Source: Myroides sp.
GTDB taxonomy: Bacteria; Bacteroidota; Bacteroidia; Flavobacteriales; Flavobacteriaceae
Length of the DNA: 42,909 nt
Assembly: GCA_018384465.1 (NCBI GenBank)
Contig: JAHAYQ010000125.1
Coordinates: 1 to 42,909, forward strand
Reading direction: 5' to 3'
Shown here: one piece after another, positions 1 through 8,120 of the stretch
Layout of the letters: every line of letters begins with the position of its first letter
Position numbering within the stretch: position 1 is the stretch's first letter
Translations under genes and position numbers: made by a program
The notes under the pieces: generated by a model
The model's database searches: none
What the model saw: the letters and a program-made list of their open reading frames with translations, nothing else
Told to the model about the DNA's origin: nothing

Positions 1-130
1 CTGAAGGTATTGTTTCAGTTACAGGAGCAGAAGTTTGCTCTGTACTTGCGGCTTTTTTCTCTGTATTTCCGTTACATGCTGTTAAAGCCAGTATTGAAGA
101 GGCGATTAAGCCTAAAAATAAATGTTTCAT
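1..130 (-). CDS. Lipoprotein, N-terminal part only (gene runs off the left edge)
   Basis: Reading the minus strand from 130 gives a start MKHLFLGLIASS followed by a hydrophobic stretch and a lipobox LTAC (Cys19), then a low-complexity Ser/Thr/Glu/Lys linker. An in-frame ATG two codons upstream (136) is an alternative start. This is the signal peptide of an exported, lipid-anchored protein whose mature domain is outside the window. The neighbours downstream of its promoter side are metal-handling exported proteins in the same direction, so a role in metal binding is plausible but not shown. Confidence 0.6.
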   Translation of the reverse strand, partial: MKHLFLGLIASSILALTACNGNTEKKAASTEQTSAPVTETIPS

Positions 131-151
131 TGTCATGATTTTTGTTAATTG

Positions 152-556
152 TTAAAACTGTTTTATATAATTTGTAAATGTTGCTTTATTTTCAAAATAG
201 GAAACCTCTCCATTATTACCCGTAATAGCTATCAGCGCAGCTGCTTTATCTACATGCTTTTTTGAAAAAGGGTCAATTGCGACACGAACCGATTCATCCT
301 TAGGTATACGTTCTTTACACATTTGGCAACAACCATAATATGTCTTTCCTTCAAACTCTACTTCGAATTGCTTCTTACCCATGTATTCATTATTTACCAT
401 GCAAACCAAATCATTAGGCACGATATCCCCTTTGTTAAAAACATTTGGATTGCTATCCGTTACGTTTTGCTCTTTCTTTTTCGAGGTTTCATTGGAGTTT
501 CCGCTACAAGAAGTTAGTGTAGCTAAAATCATCAAAGCGTATAAAATAATCTTCAT
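152..556 (-). CDS. Lipoprotein with YHS/TRASH-like metal-binding motif
   Basis: 134 aa. The N-terminus has a signal peptide with lipobox LTSC (Cys17), so the protein should be anchored in a membrane facing the periplasm or outside. After a charged linker comes a Cys cluster: Cys52 in DLVCMVN, then an aromatic strand and GCCQMC (Cys76, Cys77, Cys80). This spacing resembles the YHS/TRASH family, which binds Cu or other soft metals in metal-resistance proteins. It lies 11 bases downstream of the HMA protein gene in the same direction, probably one transcript. Likely role (inference): extracytoplasmic copper or mercury sequestration. Confidence 0.7.
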   Translation of the reverse strand: MKIILYALMILATLTSCSGNSNETSKKKEQNVTDSNPNVFNKGDIVPNDLVCMVNNEYMGKKQFEVEFEGKTYYGCCQMCKERIPKDESVRVAIDPFSKKHVDKAAALIAITGNNGEVSYFENKATFTNYIKQF

Positions 557-567
557 ATTGTGATTAA

Positions 568-1440
568 TTATTTGATAGTTTCAATAATATTTCCACATGT
601 CAGCATCTTATTGCCGTAATATGGGTTTTTAACCGCTTCTTCCTTGCTTAACCAATTTGCTCCTTTACCACTATTATACATTGGGCAATGCTGATAGTAA
701 ACAGGTGTTTCTTGCTTTGATACTTTGGTTAACTCATACATATATTTAGACAGCAATGCAAAGGCTTCCCTTTGTTTTGAAATATCTTTGGTTGCGGCAA
801 TATTTCCAGCATTGTCCGTTAAATCTTTCAATGCCTTCATCCAAACGGCATGTTCTTCGTTTGAAAGTTTTGTCATTTCTACCGCTTTAATTGCTTTTAC
901 CAGTTCAGCGGCCTTTGCAAATGAATTACCTGCATCGGTTTTCACCAACGCATCTTTTACCAAGTAATAATTATCGAAAACAGCTTTTAACTGTTGTCCC
1001 TCTTGAGCGGCAGTAACTTTTGTTTGGTTCATATCGTTATGGCCTTTATGCTCATTATGCATCAGCATATCCGCATCTTTAGCTTTTACAACTGGCTTAG
1101 CCACTCGATCATATTGGCAACATTCAGGCAATTTGGTATATACATCATCAGGAGCTAAGAAGTTGTCACTGTCGTACCCTGCTAAAGCAATACGTTTAAG
1201 TATTTCATCTTGATTCGTTTTATTAGCATCATAAGTAAACGTAGCCATTTTAGTATCTTCATTCCATTCTACGTTGGCTACTTTGTTCACGTTACCAGCT
1301 TTTTCGATATTGGCTTTACACATATCGCAATTGCCATATATTTTTACGGTTTCTGTTTTCGCATTTTTGATTTGTGCAAAACTGTTCATGGATGATAGTA
1401 ATACGACGATTACCATCACTATTTTTGATAATGATTTCAT
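568..1440 (-). CDS. Secreted HMA-domain plus DUF3347-like protein
   Basis: 290 aa with a signal peptide (residues 1-22, ending SFAQ). Residues about 30-95 form a heavy-metal-associated domain with the metal-binding CDMC motif (Cys38, Cys41). A second Cys pair, PECCQYD, lies near 107. A His/Met-rich linker (HNEHKGHNDMNQ) follows. The C-terminal half resembles DUF3347, the helical module seen in CusB-like periplasmic proteins, ending with CPMY (Cys252), GANWLS, NPYYG and MLTCG. Known of these families: periplasmic Cu(I)/Ag(I) binding and delivery. It is the first gene of a probable pair with the YHS-like lipoprotein. A hairpin at 1476-1503 sits in its leader. Confidence 0.8.
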   Translation of the reverse strand: MKSLSKIVMVIVVLLSSMNSFAQIKNAKTETVKIYGNCDMCKANIEKAGNVNKVANVEWNEDTKMATFTYDANKTNQDEILKRIALAGYDSDNFLAPDDVYTKLPECCQYDRVAKPVVKAKDADMLMHNEHKGHNDMNQTKVTAAQEGQQLKAVFDNYYLVKDALVKTDAGNSFAKAAELVKAIKAVEMTKLSNEEHAVWMKALKDLTDNAGNIAATKDISKQREAFALLSKYMYELTKVSKQETPVYYQHCPMYNSGKGANWLSKEEAVKNPYYGNKMLTCGNIIETIK

Positions 1441-1475
1441 TTTGAAAATTTTAGATAATTAAGATATAAGATGAG

Positions 1476-1503
1476 TGTCGAAAACTGTATTTAGTTCTCG
1501 ACA
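1476..1503 (-). promoter_or_regulatory. Hairpin between Cys-rich gene and HMA gene
   Basis: TGTCGA-A-AACT and AGTT-C-TCGACA form a 10-bp stem with one mismatch and a 6-nt loop. There is no clean T-run next to it on either strand, so it is more likely a leader structure or weak attenuator than an intrinsic terminator. Confidence 0.35.
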
Positions 1504-1533
1504 AGACCTACCTGTGGCTATCAAGCCATAGTT

Positions 1534-1911
1534 TTAACCTATTTTAGGCGGTTGCCAAATGGAATAAACCCCTGAAGAATAATAGGGTTGTTTATAGAAT
1601 GAGTATGATTTTTCGTTCTCAAAAAAGAAAGTGTTATGAGAATATTTAAGATTCTGAATCCAGTGTGTTGGAGAAGAATTGTGACAGGATTTTGCATCAC
1701 AAGCTCCTAAACAACCGGAATCGCCCTCGCTATCTTTGCAACAGTTCTTTTTGCAAGCCTGTTTACTTTGATGATCAGAAGAATGATCGCAACAAGATTT
1801 ATCTTTTTTAACGATTTCGGTTTTATGGGATGAGCATGCCAAAGCCTCTCCTGGAATTAGAAAAAATCCCAGCAAGCACATACTTAAGAATATCTTTAGT
1901 AAGTTAGACAT
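1534..1911 (-). CDS. Cys-rich exported protein, probable metal binding
   Basis: 125 aa. The N-terminal hydrophobic stretch (MSNLLKIFLSMCLLGFFLIP) and following ALAC suggest export, perhaps as a lipoprotein. Residues about 26-80 hold some twelve Cys in motifs such as KSCCDHSSDH, KKNCCKD, GCLGACDAKSC, mixed with His and Lys. The C-terminal third is aromatic-rich and ends WQPPKIG. I do not recognise a named family. The Cys pattern and the HMA and YHS-like neighbours suggest binding of a thiophilic metal. A minus-strand -7 box (TAAATTTG) sits upstream at 1944-1951. Confidence 0.65.
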   Translation of the reverse strand: MSNLLKIFLSMCLLGFFLIPGEALACSSHKTEIVKKDKSCCDHSSDHQSKQACKKNCCKDSEGDSGCLGACDAKSCHNSSPTHWIQNLKYSHNTFFFENEKSYSFYKQPYYSSGVYSIWQPPKIG

Positions 1912-1943
1912 ATACCTTGCTTATAATAAACTTCATCGCTATG

Positions 1944-1951
1944 CAAATTTA
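1944..1951 (-). promoter_or_regulatory. Bacteroidota-type -7 element upstream of Cys-rich gene
   Basis: The minus strand reads TAAATTTG, matching the Bacteroidota -7 consensus TAnnTTTG, 33 bases upstream of the start of the Cys-rich gene. I see no clear TTG at the -33 position, so only half of the promoter is supported. Confidence 0.4.
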
Positions 1952-1978
1952 TACTATTTTTTTATAAGAATCCTTATT

Positions 1979-2160
1979 TTTTATAAATATGTGCGTAAGG
2001 AACAATAATTATATTATCAAACCCTATAATACTAGGTATTGATTTCTTTATTTTAGAAATTGTCTGTTTCATCTGCTGTTCAGTTTCACCATCGGATGTA
2101 ACGATTAGCACTTATCCTTACTAGTTGTATCAACTTTCCAATAAATGTTGAATTTAGTTT
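1979..2160 (-). pseudogene. Frameshifted remnant of an unidentified gene
   Basis: On the minus strand, two coding-like stretches can be joined. Just after the coupling-protein stop comes KTKFNIYWKVDTTSKDK, which hits a stop; one base out of phase, LIVTSDGETEQQMKQTISKI continues into an open stretch ending at a TAA near 1979. Adding one base restores a continuous reading across KDK-V-LIVTSDGETEQ. There is no start codon of its own, so this looks like the C-terminal end of a gene that lost its N-terminus, possibly at a rearrangement junction between the mob module and the metal genes. Family not recognised. Confidence 0.45.
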
Positions 2161-4157
2161 TATTTCTGCACCAAATGCTGCAAGTCAGGATCGTTTTTGA
2201 TACGTTCTAATTCCTTTTCCACAACCTCAACGATATCCTGTTTTATCTGTTTATAATTGTTTTCTATTTCTTGCTTCATATTGTCTACCCCATTTTCATC
2301 AATAAAGGATAATATCTGCGGTATCTTCTTATAGGCTTTAGTCTCGGCTAAAACCTTATCATTATCCACTACAATTTCAGCATGAAAGATTTTCTGTTCG
2401 ATACGCTCCTCAAAGTTATCCGAAACTGCTCCTACGAACATACCTTGTGTCAACGTTGAAATCTTAGAAGCTGGAATCAAGCTGTCTAATTGTGTGGAAA
2501 TAGAAGTTGATGTATCATTTCTATTGATCGATATGCTCTGACGTTTTTGCAAAACTTTACCAAAACGTTCTGAAAGACTTTTTGCTGTTTCACCAACTAC
2601 CTGACCACTAAAAATATTACCTACCGTATTTTGAATTACCTTGCTTTCTTTATCGCCATAATCTCGGATCAGCTGCGAATAATCTTGAAATCCTAAACAA
2701 ACGGCTACTTTATTACTTCGGGCAGTTGCTATCAAATTGTCTAATCCTCTGAAATAAATCGTAGGTAATTCGTCTATAATGACCGAACTTTTGAGTTGCC
2801 CTTTCTTGTTGATCAGCTTCACAATTCTGGAATTGTATAGTCCCAAAGCTGCGGAATAGATGTTTTGGCGGTCGGGGTTATTACCGACACAAAGAATTTT
2901 GGGTGCTGCCGGATTGTTGATGTCCAATGTAAAATCATCTCCTGTCATTACCCAATAAAGCTGTGGCGAAATCATTCGTGATAAAGGAATTTTAGCTGAA
3001 GCAATTTGTCCTTGTAATTGATCTTGTGCACCTCCTTGCCACGCATCCATAAAAGGTGATAAATAGTTTTCCAAATCGGGATAAGAAGTCATAATGGTAA
3101 ATACATCTGAATACTTTTTGTTCAGCAATTCTATAGCGTGTGGAAAGGTACAATACTTACCATTCTCGTAAATTTTCAAAAACCAGATGATAGCCGCCAA
3201 AAGAATAATTGGAGATTCGACAAAGAAATCACCTTGTTTTTGTATCCAGCTTCTGTTTAGGTTCAGCATGATGGTATAGGCTGCTTCGTAAGCATCGGAT
3301 ATGTCGGTCATAAAATCAGGGTTGAGCGGATTGCAACGGTGGCTCTTGCGTGGATCGTCAAAATTGATGACGTAGAACTTTGGTTTTATTTCGTACTTAT
3401 CCTGATGTTTCAATAAATGATTATAAGCAATCGTAGAAAGATCGTCAAACTTGAAATCGTAGATGTACATACTAAATCCCTTTTCTATATGCTGCTTGAT
3501 ATAGTTGTTTACGACGGCATACGATTTACCCGAACCCGGAGTTCCCAAAACAATCGTTGCTCTGAAAGGGTTTACAATATTGATCCAGCCCTTGTGTTCC
3601 TTTTTATTGTACCAGAATTTGGTGGGCAGGTTTACCGAATATTCATTTTCCATCAGTTTGGTTTCCTGCATAAAACTTTCATTCTCCATATTGAAAACAT
3701 CATCCATGAGATTGTTTTTCAACAATCTGCTTATCCAAACCCCAGCCATCAGCAAAGCAATATAACCTAGTCCGATAGTCAGTATATAAAAGGATGTGCC
3801 AATGATCGGTGACAACTTTAACAGTGGCGTATTCATAAAGAACAGCACAAAACCAATGCCCAAAGCCACATAAATCTTTGACCAGGTTATCTTCTCGTTC
3901 TTGACACCTTTGGTCCCTAAACAGCTTAAAGCCAGTAACACGATTGCAAATACTTTGGTATATAAAGTATGTGTAAACAAACCAGCTGTTCGGTCAAAAT
4001 TGCCTAATATTTTATTGATTACTTTTAGTGTCCAGCCACGTTCCAGAAAGAAACCATAGCAAAACCAATAAAGATGCATCAGTACTAATAGAATACTGAC
4101 TGCTCTCATAAATGCCATTATTTTGGCTAAACCTCTTAAATCGTCTTCTCCTTGCAT
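2160..4157 (-). CDS. mobC: Type IV coupling protein (TraG/VirD4-like, MobC)
   Basis: 665 aa, the usual length for the Bacteroidota MobC/TraG coupling protein. Several N-terminal membrane helices (about residues 14-36, 65-80, 95-145) are followed by a cytoplasmic ATPase with Walker A GTPGSGKS (205-212) and a Walker B-like stretch SSVIIDELPTIYF, then QDYSQL typical of VirD4 proteins. It links the relaxase-DNA complex to the secretion channel at the inner membrane and uses ATP to pump DNA. It lies downstream of the relaxase in the same direction, as in CTnDOT-type and mobilisable elements. The C-terminal tail is highly charged. Confidence 0.93.
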   Translation of the reverse strand: MQGEDDLRGLAKIMAFMRAVSILLVLMHLYWFCYGFFLERGWTLKVINKILGNFDRTAGLFTHTLYTKVFAIVLLALSCLGTKGVKNEKITWSKIYVALGIGFVLFFMNTPLLKLSPIIGTSFYILTIGLGYIALLMAGVWISRLLKNNLMDDVFNMENESFMQETKLMENEYSVNLPTKFWYNKKEHKGWINIVNPFRATIVLGTPGSGKSYAVVNNYIKQHIEKGFSMYIYDFKFDDLSTIAYNHLLKHQDKYEIKPKFYVINFDDPRKSHRCNPLNPDFMTDISDAYEAAYTIMLNLNRSWIQKQGDFFVESPIILLAAIIWFLKIYENGKYCTFPHAIELLNKKYSDVFTIMTSYPDLENYLSPFMDAWQGGAQDQLQGQIASAKIPLSRMISPQLYWVMTGDDFTLDINNPAAPKILCVGNNPDRQNIYSAALGLYNSRIVKLINKKGQLKSSVIIDELPTIYFRGLDNLIATARSNKVAVCLGFQDYSQLIRDYGDKESKVIQNTVGNIFSGQVVGETAKSLSERFGKVLQKRQSISINRNDTSTSISTQLDSLIPASKISTLTQGMFVGAVSDNFEERIEQKIFHAEIVVDNDKVLAETKAYKKIPQILSFIDENGVDNMKQEIENNYKQIKQDIVEVVEKELERIKNDPDLQHLVQK

Positions 4158-4259
4158 TATTTTAAATTTTAATGTTCGGGCGTGAATTTAAAGATGCTAA
4201 AGAGTGATTATGATAATGTGGCAGCCGATGGCGGTGAGTGGCTGACTTTGGCTTTTCAG

Positions 4260-5549
4260 TTACTTTTGCCCCCTTTTGTATTTCCGTTTTTTCTTCATCC
4301 TATTAGCGAAATCCAATTCCTCGTAATCTTCGCCCTGCGCTTCGGGCAATAATCCACCCAACGCCTCAATCAAACCATCTTCGTGTTTATCGGTATTTAA
4401 GAAGTCAAATAATTGATGAGGTTTTTCCGAAGATAAATTATCTTCATCGTTGGAATGTGATACTTTTTGTTGAGGTTGACTAGGCTCTTTAATCTCCGGT
4501 TTGATATTATTGTTCCAAAAATCATTAAAAGTATTCGCAGAAAGCTCCTTCCCCAAACGCGAACCATTCCAAACCGTTTTAGAATTGTGGTCAATAAAAG
4601 TCATTCCGTAAATACGACCAGTATCATTTCTACGCACCACAACATTAATGCCTTGTTCGCCTAATTGTTTTTTAAAGGTTTGTTCATCACTTGTAGATTG
4701 CAGGGCCATAGTAACAGCTGATTTTACAGTCTGTTTAGTTGGAAAGTTTTTTAAGTTTTCTTTCGATTTTTCAAAATGTAATTCCAATGCCGAAATTCCT
4801 GCATCTTTTCCGAATAAGGAAGCTTTAAAAGGATGACTTACTTTTTCCCCTTTATCGTTCAATGCGAAATACAATAATCCTTGTTGGAATTTACCTTGTA
4901 GTTCGCCTTCCACTTTATCTGTCGTAATATGGAACAAGGATAACAAAGCATTGTATTCACCTAAAGTTTGGAACTGATAATACTTAGGCAAATGCCGAAT
5001 AACCGAAGCAATCTGACTTTTTATATCGCCAGTTTGATAATCCACAGGACGAAAGATTTTGTCGTTCTGTTGTCGCTCCTTATCTGTTGCTGGGATTAAA
5101 TCGTGTTTTCTTTCGAGTTCACGACACACATTCATAGACCGTCTTTTTTCAAATTTATCTGAAATCTTTTTACCCTCTTCATCCACGCAAACCGATACGA
5201 TATGAATATGACTGCGATCAATATCGGTATGCTTAAAGACTACAAATGGTTGTTCACCGTACCCCATTTCACGCATATATTCTTCCGCCATTTCCCTAAA
5301 CTTATCATCATCTACATTATCCTTGGGATCAGGATTGAGCGAAATATGCAACGTATGTTTCTCGGTATTGCGGTTGGCGATGAGATAAGGAGCAAAAGAT
5401 TGGGCTAATTGTGCTACGGAATAATGTCCGTTAGCAGTTTCAATCATCTTATTGGCGAACAAAATTTGTCCATTTTCGTTCTCCACTTTCAAATTGTTAT
5501 ATGCCAATGCTCCGTATAGATTTTCGCTTCTTCCGATTTTTGCAATCAT
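4260..5549 (-). CDS. mobB: Relaxase (MobB-type conjugative nuclease)
   Basis: 429 aa. The N-terminal relaxase domain starts MIAKIGRSENLYGALAYN, with Tyr12 a candidate for the nicking Tyr. The metal-binding HxDxxxxHxH-type motif is KHTDIDRSHIHIVSV (His107, His114, His116). It nicks oriT, stays bound to the 5' end and leads the strand into the recipient. The middle region (about 175-340) is the usual Bacteroidota MobB extension and the C-terminus is strongly basic (MKKKRKYKRGQK). It is 8 bases from mobA and transcribed with it. Confidence in function is high; the catalytic Tyr assignment is inference. Confidence 0.92.
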   Translation of the reverse strand: MIAKIGRSENLYGALAYNNLKVENENGQILFANKMIETANGHYSVAQLAQSFAPYLIANRNTEKHTLHISLNPDPKDNVDDDKFREMAEEYMREMGYGEQPFVVFKHTDIDRSHIHIVSVCVDEEGKKISDKFEKRRSMNVCRELERKHDLIPATDKERQQNDKIFRPVDYQTGDIKSQIASVIRHLPKYYQFQTLGEYNALLSLFHITTDKVEGELQGKFQQGLLYFALNDKGEKVSHPFKASLFGKDAGISALELHFEKSKENLKNFPTKQTVKSAVTMALQSTSDEQTFKKQLGEQGINVVVRRNDTGRIYGMTFIDHNSKTVWNGSRLGKELSANTFNDFWNNNIKPEIKEPSQPQQKVSHSNDEDNLSSEKPHQLFDFLNTDKHEDGLIEALGGLLPEAQGEDYEELDFANRMKKKRKYKRGQK

Positions 5550-5557
5550 TTCTGCTG

Positions 5558-5992
5558 TTATTTTTTCAGATATTTCACATCAAATTCTTCCGTTATCCGG
5601 ACAATTTCTTTAAACAAGGCGGTCATTTCAGCCGTATGTTTTTCCAATTTATAAAGATATGCTGCTGCCTTTTTCTCCGAAAAGTTCTTATACAATAGCT
5701 TCACAACCTGATTATAATTCACGCCAATAGATCGAAATTGACTGTGAAACGAAGTCAATCGCATATAAAAATCAATTGTTCCTTTGTCTATTTTAATCGA
5801 TTTCATCGTCTTATCGAAGATACAAGACGTTATAAAATGTGCCTTAACCTGCATACCCGACTTTTCAAATAAGTCAAGAAAACGGGCATGCTCTTCCTCA
5901 TTAAAGGAAATCGTGTACCGGATTTTAGCGGGGTCGTTTTTAAGAGGACGGCCTCCCTTTTTTAACTGCTTTCTGCTGTTTTCATTCATCAC
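5558..5992 (-). CDS. mobA: Mobilisation accessory protein MobA
   Basis: 144 aa. A basic N-terminus (QLKKGGRPLKNDPAKIRY) precedes a strand-helix-helix pattern (IRYTISFNEEEHARFLDLFEKSG) typical of ribbon-helix-helix-like relaxosome proteins; the second half is helical. In Bacteroidota elements this small protein binds near oriT and helps the relaxase. It is the first gene of the mobA-mobB-mobC unit and starts about 60 bases from a large hairpin, consistent with oriT just upstream. Confidence 0.85.
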   Translation of the reverse strand: MMNENSRKQLKKGGRPLKNDPAKIRYTISFNEEEHARFLDLFEKSGMQVKAHFITSCIFDKTMKSIKIDKGTIDFYMRLTSFHSQFRSIGVNYNQVVKLLYKNFSEKKAAAYLYKLEKHTAEMTALFKEIVRITEEFDVKYLKK

Positions 5993-6053
5993 TAATCCAT
6001 TTATAATTTACACAAAACCCTGACTTCGGAAGGTGTTTTTCAGCTCCCAGCAG

Positions 6054-6109
6054 GGCAAGTTGTTTTGAGCATCGGAAATCTTTTCGAGATGCTCAAAACA
6101 CAACTTGCC
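6054..6109. other. Large inverted repeat, candidate oriT
   Basis: GGCAAGTTG-TTTTGAGCATC (6054-6073) pairs with 6088-6109, which carries two extra bases, giving a 20-bp stem with a 2-nt bulge and a 14-nt loop. It sits upstream of mobA in the mob-tra intergenic region, the usual place for the origin of transfer. The nick site itself cannot be read from sequence alone. Confidence 0.5.
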
Positions 6110-6128
6110 GTGTTCTGGTGAACACAAA

Positions 6129-6150
6129 AATCCGCCCTTCGGGACGGATT
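6129..6150 (-). terminator. Hairpin with UUCG loop, possible minus-strand terminator
   Basis: AATCCG and CGGATT flank a short GC stem closed by a TTCG loop. On the minus strand the stem is followed by TTTTTG. It would stop transcription entering the mob genes from the right, or be part of the oriT structure. Confidence 0.4.
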
Positions 6151-6662
6151 AAATGTAGCAGGGAAAAACGGTTTGATGCCGTTCTGCTTTTGTCCATTTC
6201 CTCAAGATGCCTTTGCATAAATCTGTTAATAAAATTCTATATACAAAGTAAGATACTACTTATGAGAGCATCACAATCAGACACATAGCCAAACACTGCC
6301 TTTGGGTGCCAAAGACTACCACACATCAATAACGAGCCGATTCAATCGCTTTATTTGCCGTATAGTTTTAGTGCAGGTAATAAAAATTGTAATGAGGATA
6401 AAAAATAAATTGGGTTTTAGTACAGAAATTTTGGAATAAAAGCATAGGGTTTTAAAAACATAAAAGCGGTAAAGCAATTTACAAGTTGTAAGGTTTTCCA
6501 GTTGCTAAAAATGATTACCCACCAAGCAGTAATAAAAGAAAATAACAATCAAGAAAATTTCCAAAAAGGGAATACAGGCATATAGGAAATAGGTACTATT
6601 TAAATAAACCAATATTCAAACCTGCCAAATAAATAAAATATGTAACAATAAATCTTTAAATA
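6151..6662. other. Noncoding region between oriT candidate and ParA-like gene
   Basis: I see no gene here. It has a small hairpin CTTTGG-GTG-CCAAAG at 6300-6314 and becomes very AT-rich from 6380 to the start codon at 6663. It must hold the promoter of the ParA-like gene, but no convincing TTG-N20-TAnnTTTG pair is visible. Confidence 0.5.
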
Positions 6663-7430
6663 ATGGAAACAAAAAAGAAAACTTTAAAAATCAGTTTTTC
6701 AACGCCTAAAGGGGGTGTTGGAAAATCTACTATGACCGCATTACTTTCAAGTGTATTGCATTATCGTTTAGGTTTTAATGTCCTTGTAATGGATTGTGAT
6801 TTCCCACAACACAGCTTAGCCAATATGAGGGAAAGGGATTTGAAAACTATTATGCAGAATGATTACCATAAAAGAGCTGCAATGAAGTTGTATCAAAGTA
6901 TCAATAAAAAAGCATATCCGATTATCAGTTGTAAACCGGAGGATGCCTTGTCAAAGGCTTTAGAATACGTAAATCAATCTGCAATAGAGCCTGATATAAC
7001 TTTTTTTGACCTTCCCGGAACAGCTAATACAAAAGGTGTGCTCAGTACCTTAAGAACAATGGATTTTATTTTTTCTCCAATTAGTGCTGACCGTCTAGTT
7101 ATGGAAAGTACACTGAGCTTTACTAAAGCATTCCTTGGCTTGCCTGAAACGGAGGAGAGTAACGAAGATCAGAAAATGTGGATGTTTTGGAATCAGGTAG
7201 ATGGTCGAGAGAAAACAGGAATATACGAGGCTTATCAAAGCGTTATTAACGAACTAGATTTATCTGTGATGAATTCTCGGATAATGGATAGTAAACGTTT
7301 CAGAAAAGAGACGGACGATACACCGAACAGTGTATTTCGGTCAAGTCTGTTACCTGCCGAACCTCAACTAATGAAAGTAACGAGACTGGATTTATTTATT
7401 GAAGAATTTTTAAAAATTGTTAATCTCTAA
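6663..7430 (+). CDS. traA: ParA/MinD-type ATPase of the transfer region (TraA-like)
   Basis: 255 aa. A deviant Walker A KGGVGKST follows the first strand (ISFSTPKGGVGKST), then VLVMDCDFPQHS as the switch I/A' region and ITFFDLPGT as Walker B. This is the ParA family; CTnDOT-type elements open their transfer region with such a protein, called TraA. Its job in transfer is not established; members of the family position DNA or complexes in the cell. No ParB-like partner is obvious next to it; the next two genes encode small DUF3408-like proteins that may be DNA-binding. Confidence 0.85.
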   Translation: METKKKTLKISFSTPKGGVGKSTMTALLSSVLHYRLGFNVLVMDCDFPQHSLANMRERDLKTIMQNDYHKRAAMKLYQSINKKAYPIISCKPEDALSKALEYVNQSAIEPDITFFDLPGTANTKGVLSTLRTMDFIFSPISADRLVMESTLSFTKAFLGLPETEESNEDQKMWMFWNQVDGREKTGIYEAYQSVINELDLSVMNSRIMDSKRFRKETDDTPNSVFRSSLLPAEPQLMKVTRLDLFIEEFLKIVNL

Positions 7431-7441
7431 AATAGTTAAGT

Positions 7442-7846
7442 ATGTCAACAGATAAGAGAAGAAAAGATTTCGATAAGCCCGATGTTGATGAAGAATTAAT
7501 CATGAATATCATGAGTGGTAATCAATCTGTTACTATACCCGAAGTTATTCAACAACAGGAAATACAGAAGGAAACAAAACCAAAAGAAAAAGCCCGCAAT
7601 AGTTCCTTAAAGAAAGTGGATTATGAGGAGACATTTCTGGTCAATCGTTTTCCTTCAGGTCGAAACGGAAAGGTCGTTTACATTCGTCCGGAATATCACG
7701 AAAGGTTGTTACGTATAGTACAATTAACAAGAGAAGAAAAGACTACACTCTATTCTTATATCGACAACATTCTTGAGCACCATTTTAGGGAGTTTGGAGA
7801 CGATGTTACAAATTATTTCAACGAACGTTTTAAACCAATTTTATAA
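7442..7846 (+). CDS. DUF3408-like conjugative transposon protein, first of a pair
   Basis: 134 aa. A charged disordered N-terminus (about 1-58) precedes a C-terminal domain with ETFLVNRFPSGRNGKVVYI and a helical part ending FNERFKPIL. The same domain makes up the next protein, so the two are paralogues. From memory this is DUF3408, common next to ParA in Bacteroidota ICEs; a ribbon-helix-helix-like DNA-binding role is plausible but not shown here. Its stop overlaps the next start codon (TAATG at 7844-7848), implying translational coupling. Confidence 0.75.
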   Translation: MSTDKRRKDFDKPDVDEELIMNIMSGNQSVTIPEVIQQQEIQKETKPKEKARNSSLKKVDYEETFLVNRFPSGRNGKVVYIRPEYHERLLRIVQLTREEKTTLYSYIDNILEHHFREFGDDVTNYFNERFKPIL

Positions 7847-8118
7847 TGAAAAAAGCAAAGAAAAAACCGAAAAAAGTTTTACGGACAACCGAATACAAAA
7901 CGACATTTCTTACGCCAACAGATTTTTTGGCTCGGAACGGAAAAACAGTGTATATCAACAAAGAATTTCATCACAAACTTACCCAACTTGTATTTATGGT
8001 CGGTGGTGGTAAGCTGACACTTTCAGATTACTTACACAATCTGCTCCAACAGCATTTTGATGATTTCGGGGCTGAAATGAGAGAAGTTTATAACAATTTG
8101 GACAGACCAATTCTTTGA
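7846..8118 (+). CDS. DUF3408-like conjugative transposon protein, second of a pair
   Basis: 90 aa. A very basic N-terminus (MKKAKKKPKKVLR) precedes TTFLTPTDFLARNGKTVYIN and a helical end finishing YNNLDRPIL. It aligns with the C-terminal domain of the preceding protein: the RNGK-VYI core, the LxxYxxNxLxxHFxxFG helix and the PIL terminus are shared, without the long N-terminal tail. The ATG overlaps the previous stop by one base. The function is unknown; DNA binding is an inference from the family's small basic shape and location. Confidence 0.75.
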   Translation: MKKAKKKPKKVLRTTEYKTTFLTPTDFLARNGKTVYINKEFHHKLTQLVFMVGGGKLTLSDYLHNLLQQHFDDFGAEMREVYNNLDRPIL

Positions 8119-8120
8119 TC

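Noticed and set aside
1..2160. Search for the second ICE end in the left part
   Set aside because: No copy of the tRNA-Pro 3' end was found by eye here or elsewhere in the window.
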